DNA from: Paludibacteraceae bacterium
Lineage (GTDB): Bacteria; Bacteroidota; Bacteroidia; Bacteroidales; Paludibacteraceae
Direction: 5' to 3'
Assembly (NCBI GenBank): GCA_024405855.1
Contig: JAKSNZ010000002.1
Location: 1-64,000, forward strand
Length of the DNA: 64,000 bases
A model generated the notes under the pieces. That model was not told the origin of the DNA. It made no database searches and saw only the letters and a program-made list of their open reading frames with translations. The translations under genes were made by a program, and so were the position numbers. This document shows, in pieces, positions 1-7,557 of the stretch; position 1 is the stretch's first letter, and each line of letters begins with the position of its first letter.

Positions 1-173
1 ACATCATTCCAAGAGACCCTATAAGCATAAGGAACGGCGATGCCATATTTATTGCTGAAAATGACGTAGCCCCGGCAAAATTTGATACAAAAAAGCCGTC
101 AACTATGCTGTATACTGATGTAAACAACATAGTGACCATTGAAGGAACCGCCGTTCTCAACAATCTTTTGTAA
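1..173 (+). CDS. C-terminal end of an unknown protein (partial)
   Basis: An open frame enters from the left edge (codons in phase with base 3) and stops with TAA at 171-173, giving the last 56 or so residues of a protein. The visible tail contains a short SIRNGDAIFIAEND stretch and ends in VLNNLL. I do not recognise a family. The tail is soluble-looking, with no membrane segment. It reads towards the tRNA-Phe gene, which lies on the other strand, so the two are convergent and share the hairpin at 217-250. Too little is visible to say more. Confidence 0.55.
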   Translation, partial: IIPRDPISIRNGDAIFIAENDVAPAKFDTKKPSTMLYTDVNNIVTIEGTAVLNNLL

Positions 174-216
174 CCATAATGTCCGCTAAGAGAAACATGC
201 ATAATGCCTTGAACCT

Positions 217-250
217 AAAAAAAAGACTTCCAAGTGGAAGTCTTTCTTTT
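217..250 (-). terminator. Intrinsic terminator, tRNA-Phe side
   Basis: A perfect 10-bp stem (222-231 with 236-245, loop AAGT) is flanked by an A-run on the left and a T-run on the right. Read on the minus strand it follows tRNA-Phe and ends in a run of T. The T-run on the plus side means it could also end the partial gene at 1-173, so it may be bidirectional. Confidence 0.8.
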
Positions 251-252
251 TG

Positions 253-325
253 TGGTGCCACCAGGAATCGAACCGGGGACACAAGGATTTTCAGTCCTTT
301 GCTCTACCAACTGAGCTATGGCACC
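253..325 (-). tRNA. tRNA-Phe (GAA)
   Basis: On the minus strand this is a 73-nt cloverleaf. The 7-bp acceptor stem is GGTGCCA/TGGCACC with discriminator A, the D-loop has AGTTGGTAGAGC, and the anticodon stem AAGGA/TCCTT holds loop CTGAAAA with anticodon GAA. The T-arm contains GGTTCGATTCC. CCA is not encoded; ACA follows instead, so it must be added after transcription. It has its own promoter and terminator. Confidence 0.97.
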
Positions 326-350
326 AATCACCACATTAGGTTTTGGGACT

Positions 351-382
351 GCAAAGATACACGCATTTTTTAAATTTGCAAA
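351..382 (-). promoter_or_regulatory. Bacteroidota promoter for tRNA-Phe
   Basis: On the minus strand a TTTG -33 element (379-382) is followed by a 19-bp spacer and TAtcTTTGC (351-359), an exact match to the Bacteroidota -33/-7 pattern. The expected start is near 345, about 20 nt before the mature tRNA. Confidence 0.8.
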
Positions 383-411
383 ATTTATTTCATAAAATAA
401 TGGTTTTATGT

Positions 412-420
412 TATTTTTGC
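412..420 (+). promoter_or_regulatory. -7 element of rnhB
   Basis: TAttTTTGC matches the Bacteroidota -7 consensus and ends 21 nt before the chosen rnhB start. No TTTG is seen at the right distance upstream, so only the -7 half is supported. It supports the start at 442 over any start further upstream. Confidence 0.55.
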
Positions 421-441
421 AGTGTAGAATCACCAAAATAT

Positions 442-1017
442 ATGTTATTACCGTATTTCAAACAGGGAGTCATTGAATGTGGTTGCGATGAAGCAGGCAG
501 GGGATGTCTTGCAGGTTCTGTTTATGCAGCGGCAGTAATATTGCCCCCTGATTTCAAAAATGAGTTGCTCAATGATTCAAAACAGCTTACAGAAAAACAA
601 AGATATGAGCTCAGACCTATAATTGAAAAAGAGGCGGTTTCATGGGCAATAGGAGTGGTTACAGCAGAGGAAATTGACAAGATTAACATTCTTAAGGCTT
701 CAGTTCTTGCAATGCATAGAGCAATAGCAAATCTTTCGGTGAAACCGCAATATTTGATTATTGACGGAAATAGATTCTACAATTCAACAGGCATACCCTA
801 TAATACAATAGTAAAAGGTGATGGCAAGTATATGTCAATTGCCGCCGCATCTGTCTTGGCAAAGACCTACAGAGATGATTATATGAATGCACTTGCCAGT
901 GAATATCCGCAATATGGGTGGGATATTAACAAAGGATACCCTACCAAGTCTCACAGAGAAGCAATAAGGCGATACGGAGTATCGCCTTATCACAGAATGA
1001 CGTTTCGTCTTATATGA
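442..1017 (+). CDS. rnhB: Ribonuclease HII
   Basis: RNase HII cuts the RNA strand of RNA-DNA hybrids and removes single ribonucleotides misincorporated into DNA. The 191-residue product starts MLLPYFKQG and carries the DEAGRG motif near residues 17-22, whose Asp and Glu are metal ligands, and the typical LIIDGN and [17 protein letters not shown] segments in the middle (further acidic metal ligands and substrate contacts). The length fits single-domain RNase HII. The open frame extends back to 343, but that extension crosses the tRNA promoter and the -7 box at 412-420 and adds a non-homologous leader, so I chose ATG 442. It is convergent with the oxidoreductase gene, with only 4 bp between stops. 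Confidence 0.95.
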   Translation: MLLPYFKQGVIECGCDEAGRGCLAGSVYAAAVILPPDFKNELLNDSKQLTEKQRYELRPIIEKEAVSWAIGVVTAEEIDKINILKASVLAMHRAIANLSVKPQYLIIDGNRFYNSTGIPYNTIVKGDGKYMSIAAASVLAKTYRDDYMNALASEYPQYGWDINKGYPTKSHREAIRRYGVSPYHRMTFRLI

Positions 1018-1021
1018 TAAA

Positions 1022-2248
1022 TTAGTGCTTTTCAGCCTCTTCAACCTCTTTTTGCAGTTTTTCAGGAAGATTCTCTACACAGTGGTGGCACTTCATTTCA
1101 AGTGTGTACATACGTCCAATACAATAATTTGAGTGCTTGCATGTGCTGTGGTAACTGTCATCTGAATTTTTCATGTGATTTACAAATTCAGGGTCATTTA
1201 CAAGTACACGAGCCATTTGAATAAGTTCAAATCCACTGTTAAGAACGGTCTCACAATTTGCACGGCTTACAACTCCGCCCACATAAATAAGAGGACACTT
1301 AATCTCTTTGCGGAACTTAAGTGCATCTTCAAGGAAATATGTCTCCTTAAACGGAACAGTAGGAATCATTAGCCTTCCAGCTACTTTAAGCCCAAGTTTG
1401 AGCCACCAGAAACGCCATGGGTCCATATAGTAGGCAAGAGTCTTCAGAGGCATTGCTCCACGCATGACGTGCATAGGTGCTTTGCTTACAAAACCTGCAC
1501 TGAGAACTATGCCATGAACCCCAGACTTCTCAATTTCCTTTGCAACGGTTATGCAATCAGGCAGTTGCATTCCACTCTTAAACCCGTCAAACATATTGGT
1601 CTTTACAACCACCGCCATATCATCTTTGGCGTGCTCCATAACCTCTGCAAGCACCTCCCTCATAAAGCGCATACGGTTATCAAGACTACCGCCGTACTCA
1701 TCGTGACGGTGATTAGTGTATGGAGATATGAATTGAGAAATAAGGTAGCCATGTCCGGCGTGAATTTCAACGCAGTCAAAACCTGCCTCACGGCACATAT
1801 CCACCGCTTTACCAAAATCCTTTACCAAAGATTTTATTTCAGAGATTTTAAGGCCTCTGACAAGTGTGGGGGAGTAAAGGTTAAAACCTGACGATGCTCC
1901 AACTGGCAGACATCCGCAGGTATAGAAGTGTGTCATGTTTCCGCAGTGACCAAGTTGAATACTTGCCTTTGCTCCCTCAGCATGAATGGCATCGGTAAGT
2001 TTTTTAAGGTCAGGAATAATTTCAGGACGCATCCAAAGTTGCCCTTTGAATGATACACCGCTTTTATTTACTGCACAGTAGGCAATGGTGGTCATTCCTA
2101 TGCCTCCTCTTGCTACACTTGTGTGATAATTGAACAAATCCTGTGAAGGTTTGTTGTTGTATGCCATGTTTTCAAAAGCCGCACTCCTTATTGTACGGTT
2201 TCTGAGGGTGATGGGACCCAGTTTGAATGGCGTGAATAGTTCGCTCAT
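1022..2248 (-). CDS. Old Yellow Enzyme family NADH:flavin oxidoreductase (candidate steroid/bile-acid reductase)
   Basis: This is a 408-residue single-domain FMN TIM barrel of the Old Yellow Enzyme family, which reduces activated C=C bonds. Visible landmarks are the N-terminal FTPFKLGPITLRNR, the substrate pair H163-x-x-H166 with Y168 in EIHAGHGYL, the SPYTNHRHDEYGGS segment (175-188), and an FMN-phosphate region at YVGG (about residue 330). The C-terminus has a Cys cluster (C370, C376, C387, C390), spaced unlike the CxxC-x3-C-x11-C cluster of 2,4-dienoyl-CoA reductase and BaiCD/BaiH. The C-terminal FAD/NAD domain of those longer enzymes is absent. It lies 76 bp downstream of a 5-alpha-reductase homologue on the same strand. 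From memory of published work on Bacteroidota that make isoallolithocholate, such a pair is annotated 5-beta/5-alpha reductase. The substrate here is an inference from that context. Confidence 0.85.
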   Translation of the reverse strand: MSELFTPFKLGPITLRNRTIRSAAFENMAYNNKPSQDLFNYHTSVARGGIGMTTIAYCAVNKSGVSFKGQLWMRPEIIPDLKKLTDAIHAEGAKASIQLGHCGNMTHFYTCGCLPVGASSGFNLYSPTLVRGLKISEIKSLVKDFGKAVDMCREAGFDCVEIHAGHGYLISQFISPYTNHRHDEYGGSLDNRMRFMREVLAEVMEHAKDDMAVVVKTNMFDGFKSGMQLPDCITVAKEIEKSGVHGIVLSAGFVSKAPMHVMRGAMPLKTLAYYMDPWRFWWLKLGLKVAGRLMIPTVPFKETYFLEDALKFRKEIKCPLIYVGGVVSRANCETVLNSGFELIQMARVLVNDPEFVNHMKNSDDSYHSTCKHSNYCIGRMYTLEMKCHHCVENLPEKLQKEVEEAEKH

Positions 2249-2250
2249 AA

Positions 2251-2323
2251 TGCTTAATCGTTTAATCGTGGAATCGGTGAATTGTGGAATCGATTAAACG
2301 GTTCAACAGTTCACCGATTCACC
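2251..2323. repeat. Hairpin-forming intergenic repeat, copy A
   Basis: An 18-bp arm at 2272-2289 pairs imperfectly with 2302-2319 (16 of 18 positions match as inverted repeats) around a 12-bp loop. The repeated words GGTGAAT, GGAATCG and CGTTTAATCG recur in copy B (7485-7548) and more loosely in copy C (55603-55658). It fills the gap between the 5-alpha-reductase and flavin-reductase genes and would fold in their mRNA. Confidence 0.7.
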
Positions 2324-2324
2324 A

Positions 2325-3098
2325 TTAATATATAAAAGGAAAAACTCTCTTTAATTTCTTTTCATCAAATTCGTCAGCAAATTCAACCTTGTATTTCTCA
2401 TATATTGCATTTGCTCTCGGTACCAGATTTGCACATGTCCACCATAGGAATACAAGTCCTGCCCAAGACCATGTAAGCACTGCCCAACCAAGCCATTCAA
2501 GAATCTCTCCAAAGTAGTTTGCTGAACACACATACTTGTACATTCCGTCTTTTGGAAGGTAATGTTTTGTATCGCCTGGTTTACGTAAATTTCTGATTAC
2601 TCTGTCTGAATTCCAATTTATTATAATTCCAACAATGAAAATACATGTGCCAATAATGAATTGTGGTGTTGTAAGCCATGCGGTGGTGTAAAGGTCATTT
2701 GGAGCAAGGTAGAATATCCAATATCCTTGAATGTACCCATTCATAATATTGAAGACAACTCCCATAAGCATAATGGCAATAGGCATCTTGCTATTTCCTT
2801 TAAGAAGCATTGGAAATACAAATGAACGTTGGAAATAGTGCAACTCAAAAATAAGGAACATAACAAGAGGAGTCACTTCAAAGGAACGTTCTGAATTGCT
2901 CCACAAATATAGCATAACAAAGAAGACCGGACATTCCATAACTATCCATGCGGCCTTGTTGTTTATGGCAGGTCCCCATTTCTCACTAATCATTTTGCCG
3001 TATCCAGCCTCCACAAAATAGAGGCATACAAATACAACCAATCCTATAATGCTCATAATAAAGAGCAGAAAATTAAAACTTTCTAAAGATAATTGCAT
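2325..3098 (-). CDS. 3-oxo-5-alpha-steroid 4-dehydrogenase (steroid 5-alpha-reductase) family membrane protein
   Basis: The 257-residue protein has about six hydrophobic segments and closely follows animal SRD5A enzymes, which use NADPH to reduce the delta-4 bond of 3-oxo-steroids. The steroid-enone contacts of human SRD5A2 (Glu57, Tyr91) have counterparts at E55 (in WIVMECP) and Y88 (in ELHYFQRSF). The NADPH motif NxxSD-x5-LRKPGD is at 161-176, and SANYFGEILEWLGWA follows at about 190-205. The protein ends in the family-typical FPFIY. Those correspondences are by eye. It sits 22 bp after a secreted PCMD protein and 76 bp before the OYE-family reductase, all on the minus strand, suggesting one operon. 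Related membrane reductases act on other lipids, but the HYFQRSF and LRKPG motifs favour the steroid reductase branch. Bile acid or dietary steroid as substrate is inferred. Confidence 0.9.
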   Translation of the reverse strand: MQLSLESFNFLLFIMSIIGLVVFVCLYFVEAGYGKMISEKWGPAINNKAAWIVMECPVFFVMLYLWSNSERSFEVTPLVMFLIFELHYFQRSFVFPMLLKGNSKMPIAIMLMGVVFNIMNGYIQGYWIFYLAPNDLYTTAWLTTPQFIIGTCIFIVGIIINWNSDRVIRNLRKPGDTKHYLPKDGMYKYVCSANYFGEILEWLGWAVLTWSWAGLVFLWWTCANLVPRANAIYEKYKVEFADEFDEKKLKRVFPFIY

Positions 3099-3119
3099 AA
3101 AATTTGATATTAAAGGTTA

Positions 3120-4073
3120 TTAGAAATCCCATTTAACATTGTCAATCCACAGAGTGTTACCAAGAGTGCCAATAAATGCACCTTGATTACCAGCAGTAAG
3201 CATTACAATAACATGTGTAGGAGTGTCATTTGCGTCTCCCCATCCTTCTTCAATAATGGGTGTCACCTCCCCTTTGCTATTCAAAGCCCTGTATGGTCCA
3301 TTCAGTGCCATAAAATCCTTATAATAAGGGGTCTTGGTAATATCTCCGTAATGAATCTCAACCCTATGCCCGTTTTGCCAATCAGGAACATCGTGGTCAA
3401 GTTGTTCACGAGCGGTTCCTATACGCAGGGCATGAATGTTGCCGTCAGCATCTTCCCAACGTTTTTGCAGGTATATCCAAAATTCAGCTTTATCCTGTAT
3501 GTTTTTAATGCACTTATGCCCTACACCAGGCCATTTTTCCACAGAATTCCTTTGGGAGATTTTGCATTTATAGTCAAGAACAAGTGCTTTTGGCTTGCGA
3601 GTGAAAGGTATTCCAAAATCAAGATTGCAATACGGGTCTTTAGAACCCTTAATAGGTTCAATGGTTTGCCCTGTAAAAATGCTTCCCGATATCAAGACAT
3701 GAACACTCACCATTCCCAACACCTTGACCCCGTCAAGTTTTGTGTCCATACGGCAGCAGGTGCCCCCACCGTCTCTTTTTTCAGGTGTTACACTGCAACT
3801 TGCCTTTACAATGCCAATAACATTGGCATAAACATTTGATGATGTCCACTGTGTATTAGCCTTGTAGTCATAAGGGGCAAGTTCCTCTGTAGTGTAGTTG
3901 CATTTGGGACCTATTACATAGATGGTTTTTTCAGCACCACCTATCAAACCTGATTCCTTTATGTGTCTTGTCCCCCAACTTTCAAAGTCGCCGTATCTTA
4001 TCGGTTCAATTTGAGCTGAAACAGCCGATGAAACCAATAGTAAAAGGGGCAGAGTGTGTAGTTTTAATTGCAC
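3120..4073 (-). CDS. Secreted PCMD-domain protein (putative carbohydrate-metabolism domain)
   Basis: The 317-residue product has a signal peptide (hydrophobic LPLLLLVSSAVSA, likely cleavage before Q21) and no lipobox Cys. The mature part begins with GDFESW, and the end has ALNGPYRAL, THVIVMLTAGNQGAFIG and LWIDNVKWDF, the pattern of the PCMD domain of Bacteroidota outer-surface and periplasmic proteins. No enzymatic activity is established for it. The start codon is GTG at 4071-4073: the next ATG would remove the signal peptide, and no upstream ATG is in frame near the -7 box at 4101-4109. It leads the operon with the two reductases, so it may bind or deliver their substrate or simply be co-transcribed. 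Cys residues are frequent for a secreted protein of this type. Confidence 0.65.
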   Translation of the reverse strand: MQLKLHTLPLLLLVSSAVSAQIEPIRYGDFESWGTRHIKESGLIGGAEKTIYVIGPKCNYTTEELAPYDYKANTQWTSSNVYANVIGIVKASCSVTPEKRDGGGTCCRMDTKLDGVKVLGMVSVHVLISGSIFTGQTIEPIKGSKDPYCNLDFGIPFTRKPKALVLDYKCKISQRNSVEKWPGVGHKCIKNIQDKAEFWIYLQKRWEDADGNIHALRIGTAREQLDHDVPDWQNGHRVEIHYGDITKTPYYKDFMALNGPYRALNSKGEVTPIIEEGWGDANDTPTHVIVMLTAGNQGAFIGTLGNTLWIDNVKWDF

Positions 4074-4100
4074 TATTATAATATATATTGTAAAGTGACG

Positions 4101-4131
4101 GCAAAGTTAGTGAAAAATTTTATAACTTTGC
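4101..4131. promoter_or_regulatory. Divergent -7 elements: reductase operon (-) and XRE-cupin operon (+)
   Basis: On the minus strand TAacTTTGC occupies 4101-4109 and fires towards the PCMD/reductase operon. On the plus strand TAacTTTGC occupies 4123-4131 and fires towards the XRE-cupin gene. The two identical boxes are 13 bp apart, so polymerase binding at one should interfere with the other. Neither has a clear TTTG at the ideal distance. Confidence 0.6.
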
Positions 4132-4187
4132 ACCAAATATGCATTTTGGCTGAATATTTAACATTTGAAATTTAATTTTAACATATA

Positions 4188-4739
4188 ATGATTAACCAAC
4201 AGATTAAAGAAATAGCCCAAAGGCTTATTGGACTTAGAGATGCTTTAGACATTTCAACAGCTGAAATGGCAGCAAAGACAGGCATCTCAGAGCAGCAATA
4301 CAAAGAGTATGAAACAGGTAATGTTGATATTCCTATGAATTTCCTGTGCAGCGTAGGTCAGATTTTTGGAATGGACGCCGCTGTTCTTATTAACGGCGAT
4401 GAGACTCATGCACAAACCTTTTTTGTTACCCGAAAGGGAGACGGAATAACGGTTGAGCGTTCAAAAGTGTATAAATACAGAGATTTGGCAGGTGGTTTCA
4501 AGGGTGCAAAGGCTACTCCTTTCCTTGTTACAGTTGACCCAAGCAATGAGCCTATTCATCTTAATACACATCCTGGTCAGGAGTTCAATTTGGTTGAACA
4601 CGGAAGAATGATGCTTAGCATTGATGGCAAGGAGGTTATACTAAATGAGGGAGACAGCATCTATTTTGATGCAACCAAACCACACGGAATGAAAGCGTTG
4701 GACGGAGAAAAAGCCCGTTTTCTTGCAATAATACTTTAA
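4188..4739 (+). CDS. XRE-family transcriptional regulator with cupin domain
   Basis: The 183-residue protein has an N-terminal helix-turn-helix (about residues 8-62, including TAEMAAKTGISEQQYKEYETG) and a C-terminal cupin_2 barrel (about 110-180, with HPGQEFNLVEHGRM and GDSIYFDATKPHGM). This is the MmsR/PuuR-like layout in which a small ligand in the cupin controls DNA binding. It lies 3 bp before the acyl-CoA synthetase gene, so the pair is one operon, and it probably responds to the acid substrate or acyl-CoA product of that enzyme. Because it is divergent from the reductase operon with promoters close together, it could also control that operon. The ligand is unknown. Confidence 0.9.
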   Translation: MINQQIKEIAQRLIGLRDALDISTAEMAAKTGISEQQYKEYETGNVDIPMNFLCSVGQIFGMDAAVLINGDETHAQTFFVTRKGDGITVERSKVYKYRDLAGGFKGAKATPFLVTVDPSNEPIHLNTHPGQEFNLVEHGRMMLSIDGKEVILNEGDSIYFDATKPHGMKALDGEKARFLAIIL

Positions 4740-4742
4740 ACT

Positions 4743-6401
4743 ATGTTAGAAAGATTTGTATCGCAGACAAAATTCACTTCACAAGAGGATTTTGAGAAGA
4801 ACTTTAAGATAAAGGTGCCTGAGAATTTTAATTTCAGCTACGATGTGGTTGATGCTTGGGCAAAGGAGAACCCTACAAAAAGGGCAATATGCTGGACAAA
4901 TGATAAAGGAGCCCACATTGACTTCACTTACGCTGACCTTAAGGATAAGACAGACCGCACCGCATCATATTTCCAATCACTTGGAATAGGTAAGGGAGAT
5001 AAGGTCATGTTAATCCTTAAACGCCGATATGAGTTTTGGTTCTCAATTCTTGCACTTCATAAAATAGGTGCCATAGTAATTCCAGCCACACACCTTCTTA
5101 CAGGTAAGGATATAGTGTATCGTTGCCATGAAGCGGACATTAAGGCAATAGTCTGCGTTGGAGAGCAGGTGGTATTGGACCATGTAATAGATGCCAAGCC
5201 GCAGTGCCCTACACTTGAACACACAATTTCAGTAGGACCTATTGTTCCTTCCGGATTTGATGATTTTTCAAAAGGTATTGAAAGTGCCGCTCCTTTTGTA
5301 AGACCTGCAAATGTGAATAAGAACTCAGATGTAATGCTTATGTTCTTTACTTCAGGCACAACAGGAGAGCCTAAAATGGTTGCACATGATTTCCTGTATC
5401 CTTTGGGACATATTGTTACAGGATGCTATTGGCATAATTTGAACGAAGACAGCCTGCACCTTACAGTTGCAGATACAGGTTGGGGAAAGGCAGTTTGGGG
5501 CAAACTGTACGGGCAAATGATTGCAGGAGCGTCAATTTTCATATATGACCATGAAAAATTCACACCTGCAGATATGCTTAAGATGATACAGGATTACAAA
5601 ATCACATCATTCTGTGCACCTCCTACAATATTCCGTTTCATGATTCAGGAGGATTTGCGTAAATATGATTTGTCATCTTTGAAGTGGGGTTGCATTGCAG
5701 GAGAGGCATTGAATCCAAGTGTGTATGAGGAGTTTTATAAACTTACAGGAGTGAAATTGAGAGAGGGATTCGGTCAAACAGAGACCACTTGTACTGTACT
5801 TACCACTCCTTGGATGGAACCAAAACCAGGTTCTATGGGACGTCCTAATCCAGGCTACGATGTTGATATCATTACAGAGGACGGCACATCGGCTGAGGTA
5901 GGAGAGAGAGGGGAGATTATAATTCGTGCAAATGTTGAAGATAAGCCTTGCGGACTGTTCAGAGGTTATCTGAAAGATGAGAAAAAGACAGAGGCGGCAT
6001 GGAATAACGGAATATATCATACCGGAGATGAGGCTTGGCGTGATGAAGACGGCTATTTTTGGTTTGTGGGCAGGAATGATGATGTAATTAAGTCATCAGG
6101 ATACCGTATAGGTCCGTTTGAAGTTGAAAGTGCTCTTGTATCACATCCCGCAGTTGTTGAATGTGCTATTACAGCAGTTCCTGACCCAATAAGGGGGCAG
6201 GTTGTAAAGGCAACAGTTGTGCTTGCTGAGGCATTTAAGGATAAAGCCGGCGATGCCCTCATTAAAGAGCTTCAGGATTATGTAAAGCACGTTACAGCAC
6301 CATATAAATATCCGCGCGTAATGGAGTTTGTAGAGTCGCTTCCAAAAACAATAAGCGGAAAAATAAAACGTGGTGAAATAAGGAATAAAAACAAAGAGTA
6401 A
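4743..6401 (+). CDS. AMP-dependent acyl-CoA synthetase/ligase
   Basis: This 552-residue ANL-superfamily enzyme activates a carboxylic acid with ATP to an acyl-adenylate and transfers it to CoA. The P-loop-like [16 protein letters not shown] is at about residues 200-215, GFGQTET at about 343, the hinge [23 protein letters not shown] at about 424-447, and the catalytic Lys in [14 protein letters not shown] near the end. Overall it resembles medium-chain (ACSM-type) synthetases rather than acetyl-CoA synthetase, which is longer. The stop overlaps the proB start by one base (TAATG), so translation of proB is probably coupled. The substrate could be a short- or branched-chain fatty or aromatic acid; the sequence alone does not decide. 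Confidence 0.9.
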   Translation: MLERFVSQTKFTSQEDFEKNFKIKVPENFNFSYDVVDAWAKENPTKRAICWTNDKGAHIDFTYADLKDKTDRTASYFQSLGIGKGDKVMLILKRRYEFWFSILALHKIGAIVIPATHLLTGKDIVYRCHEADIKAIVCVGEQVVLDHVIDAKPQCPTLEHTISVGPIVPSGFDDFSKGIESAAPFVRPANVNKNSDVMLMFFTSGTTGEPKMVAHDFLYPLGHIVTGCYWHNLNEDSLHLTVADTGWGKAVWGKLYGQMIAGASIFIYDHEKFTPADMLKMIQDYKITSFCAPPTIFRFMIQEDLRKYDLSSLKWGCIAGEALNPSVYEEFYKLTGVKLREGFGQTETTCTVLTTPWMEPKPGSMGRPNPGYDVDIITEDGTSAEVGERGEIIIRANVEDKPCGLFRGYLKDEKKTEAAWNNGIYHTGDEAWRDEDGYFWFVGRNDDVIKSSGYRIGPFEVESALVSHPAVVECAITAVPDPIRGQVVKATVVLAEAFKDKAGDALIKELQDYVKHVTAPYKYPRVMEFVESLPKTISGKIKRGEIRNKNKE

Positions 6402-7489
6402 TGTACCGTTTTAAACGCATAGCAGTTAAGATTGGCAGCAATGTGCTTACACATAGTGACGGCACACTTGATACTGAAAGAATGTCCGAACTTGTTGACC
6501 AGTTGGCTCTCCTTCATTCAAAAGGTGTTGAAATTGTTCTGATTTCATCGGGAGCAGTGGCATCAGGTAGAAGTACATTGAAACTTGAAAAGGAACCTGA
6601 CCCTGTATCTGCCAGGCAGATTTTTTCAGCAATAGGTCAGGCAAGACTCATAAACATTTATTATGAGCTCTTTTCTAAGCATGGAATATGTTGCGGACAA
6701 GTGCTGACAACCAAGGAATCTCTTTCAACCCGCAGCCACTATCTGAACCAGAAGAACTGTATTACAGGTTTGCTGCAGAACAAGGTCATACCCATCTTAA
6801 ATGAGAATGATACAATATCTCTTACTGAATTAATGTTCACAGATAATGATGAGCTTAGTGGTTTGGTGGCAACAATGATGGATGTTGAGGCATTGATAAT
6901 CCTTAGCAACATTGACGGCATATATAACGCAAATCCGTCAGACCCGGACGCAAAGGTTATTACTGAAGTTGCCGAAGGTCAGAATCTGACAAAATATATA
7001 CAGTCTTCAAAATCTTCTTTTGGGCGTGGTGGAATGCTTACAAAAACCAACATTGCTAGAAAAGTGGCGGCAGAGGGAATAACAGTTATCATTGCTAACG
7101 GGAAAAGGGAAAATATTCTGCCTGATTTGCTTGAAAATGGGTCAAAGACGGTATGCACCACTTTTCTTCCAAGCAAAAAAGAGGTGTCAAGCATTAAGAA
7201 GTGGATTGCACATAGTGACGGTTTTTCAAAAGGTTCCATAACAATTAATGAGAACGCTTGTAAGGCTTTGCTTTCAGGGAAAGCCTCGTCAATACTTTTT
7301 GTAGGTATAACAAAGGTTGAGGGAGACTTTTTGAAAGGGGATATTATTAAGATAAAGGATGAATCAAATAATGTGTTGGCTGTGGGTAAGGCACAGTATG
7401 AAAGTGCAAAAATGTCCCAATCCATCGGAAAGAAAGGGTTACGTCCAGCCGTACTGTATGACTATTTGTGGATAATGATTAATAGGTGA
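6401..7489 (+). CDS. proB: Glutamate 5-kinase
   Basis: ProB phosphorylates glutamate to gamma-glutamyl phosphate, the first step of proline synthesis. The 362-residue protein has an N-terminal amino-acid kinase domain (KIGSNVLTHSDG at about 8-19, LISSGAVASGR, NENDTIS, FTDNDELSGLVA) and a C-terminal PUA domain (about 275-360), the usual full-length layout. It is translationally coupled to the acyl-CoA synthetase and followed 68 bp later by proA. The last codons (AATAGG then TGA) run into the repeat element of copy B, whose left arm starts at 7485. The C-terminus YLWIMINR may therefore have been altered by arrival of that repeat. Confidence 0.96.
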   Translation: MYRFKRIAVKIGSNVLTHSDGTLDTERMSELVDQLALLHSKGVEIVLISSGAVASGRSTLKLEKEPDPVSARQIFSAIGQARLINIYYELFSKHGICCGQVLTTKESLSTRSHYLNQKNCITGLLQNKVIPILNENDTISLTELMFTDNDELSGLVATMMDVEALIILSNIDGIYNANPSDPDAKVITEVAEGQNLTKYIQSSKSSFGRGGMLTKTNIARKVAAEGITVIIANGKRENILPDLLENGSKTVCTTFLPSKKEVSSIKKWIAHSDGFSKGSITINENACKALLSGKASSILFVGITKVEGDFLKGDIIKIKDESNNVLAVGKAQYESAKMSQSIGKKGLRPAVLYDYLWIMINR

Positions 7490-7548
7490 ATCGGTGAATC
7501 GTGGAATCGTTTAATTGATTCACTAGTTCACCGGTTCAACAATTCACC
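7485..7548. repeat. Hairpin-forming intergenic repeat, copy B
   Basis: Arms 7485-7507 and 7526-7548 form an imperfect inverted repeat (17 of 23 positions) around an 18-bp loop. It shares GGTGAATCGGTGAA, GTGGAATCG and CGTTTAA words with copy A at 2251-2323. The left arm overlaps the proB stop codon and the element fills the proB-proA gap. Confidence 0.7.
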
Positions 7549-7557
7549 AAAATAATT

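Noticed and set aside
253-325. tRNA-Phe as an integration site for a mobile element
   Set aside because: No integrase, no att duplication, and normal chromosomal genes on both sides.
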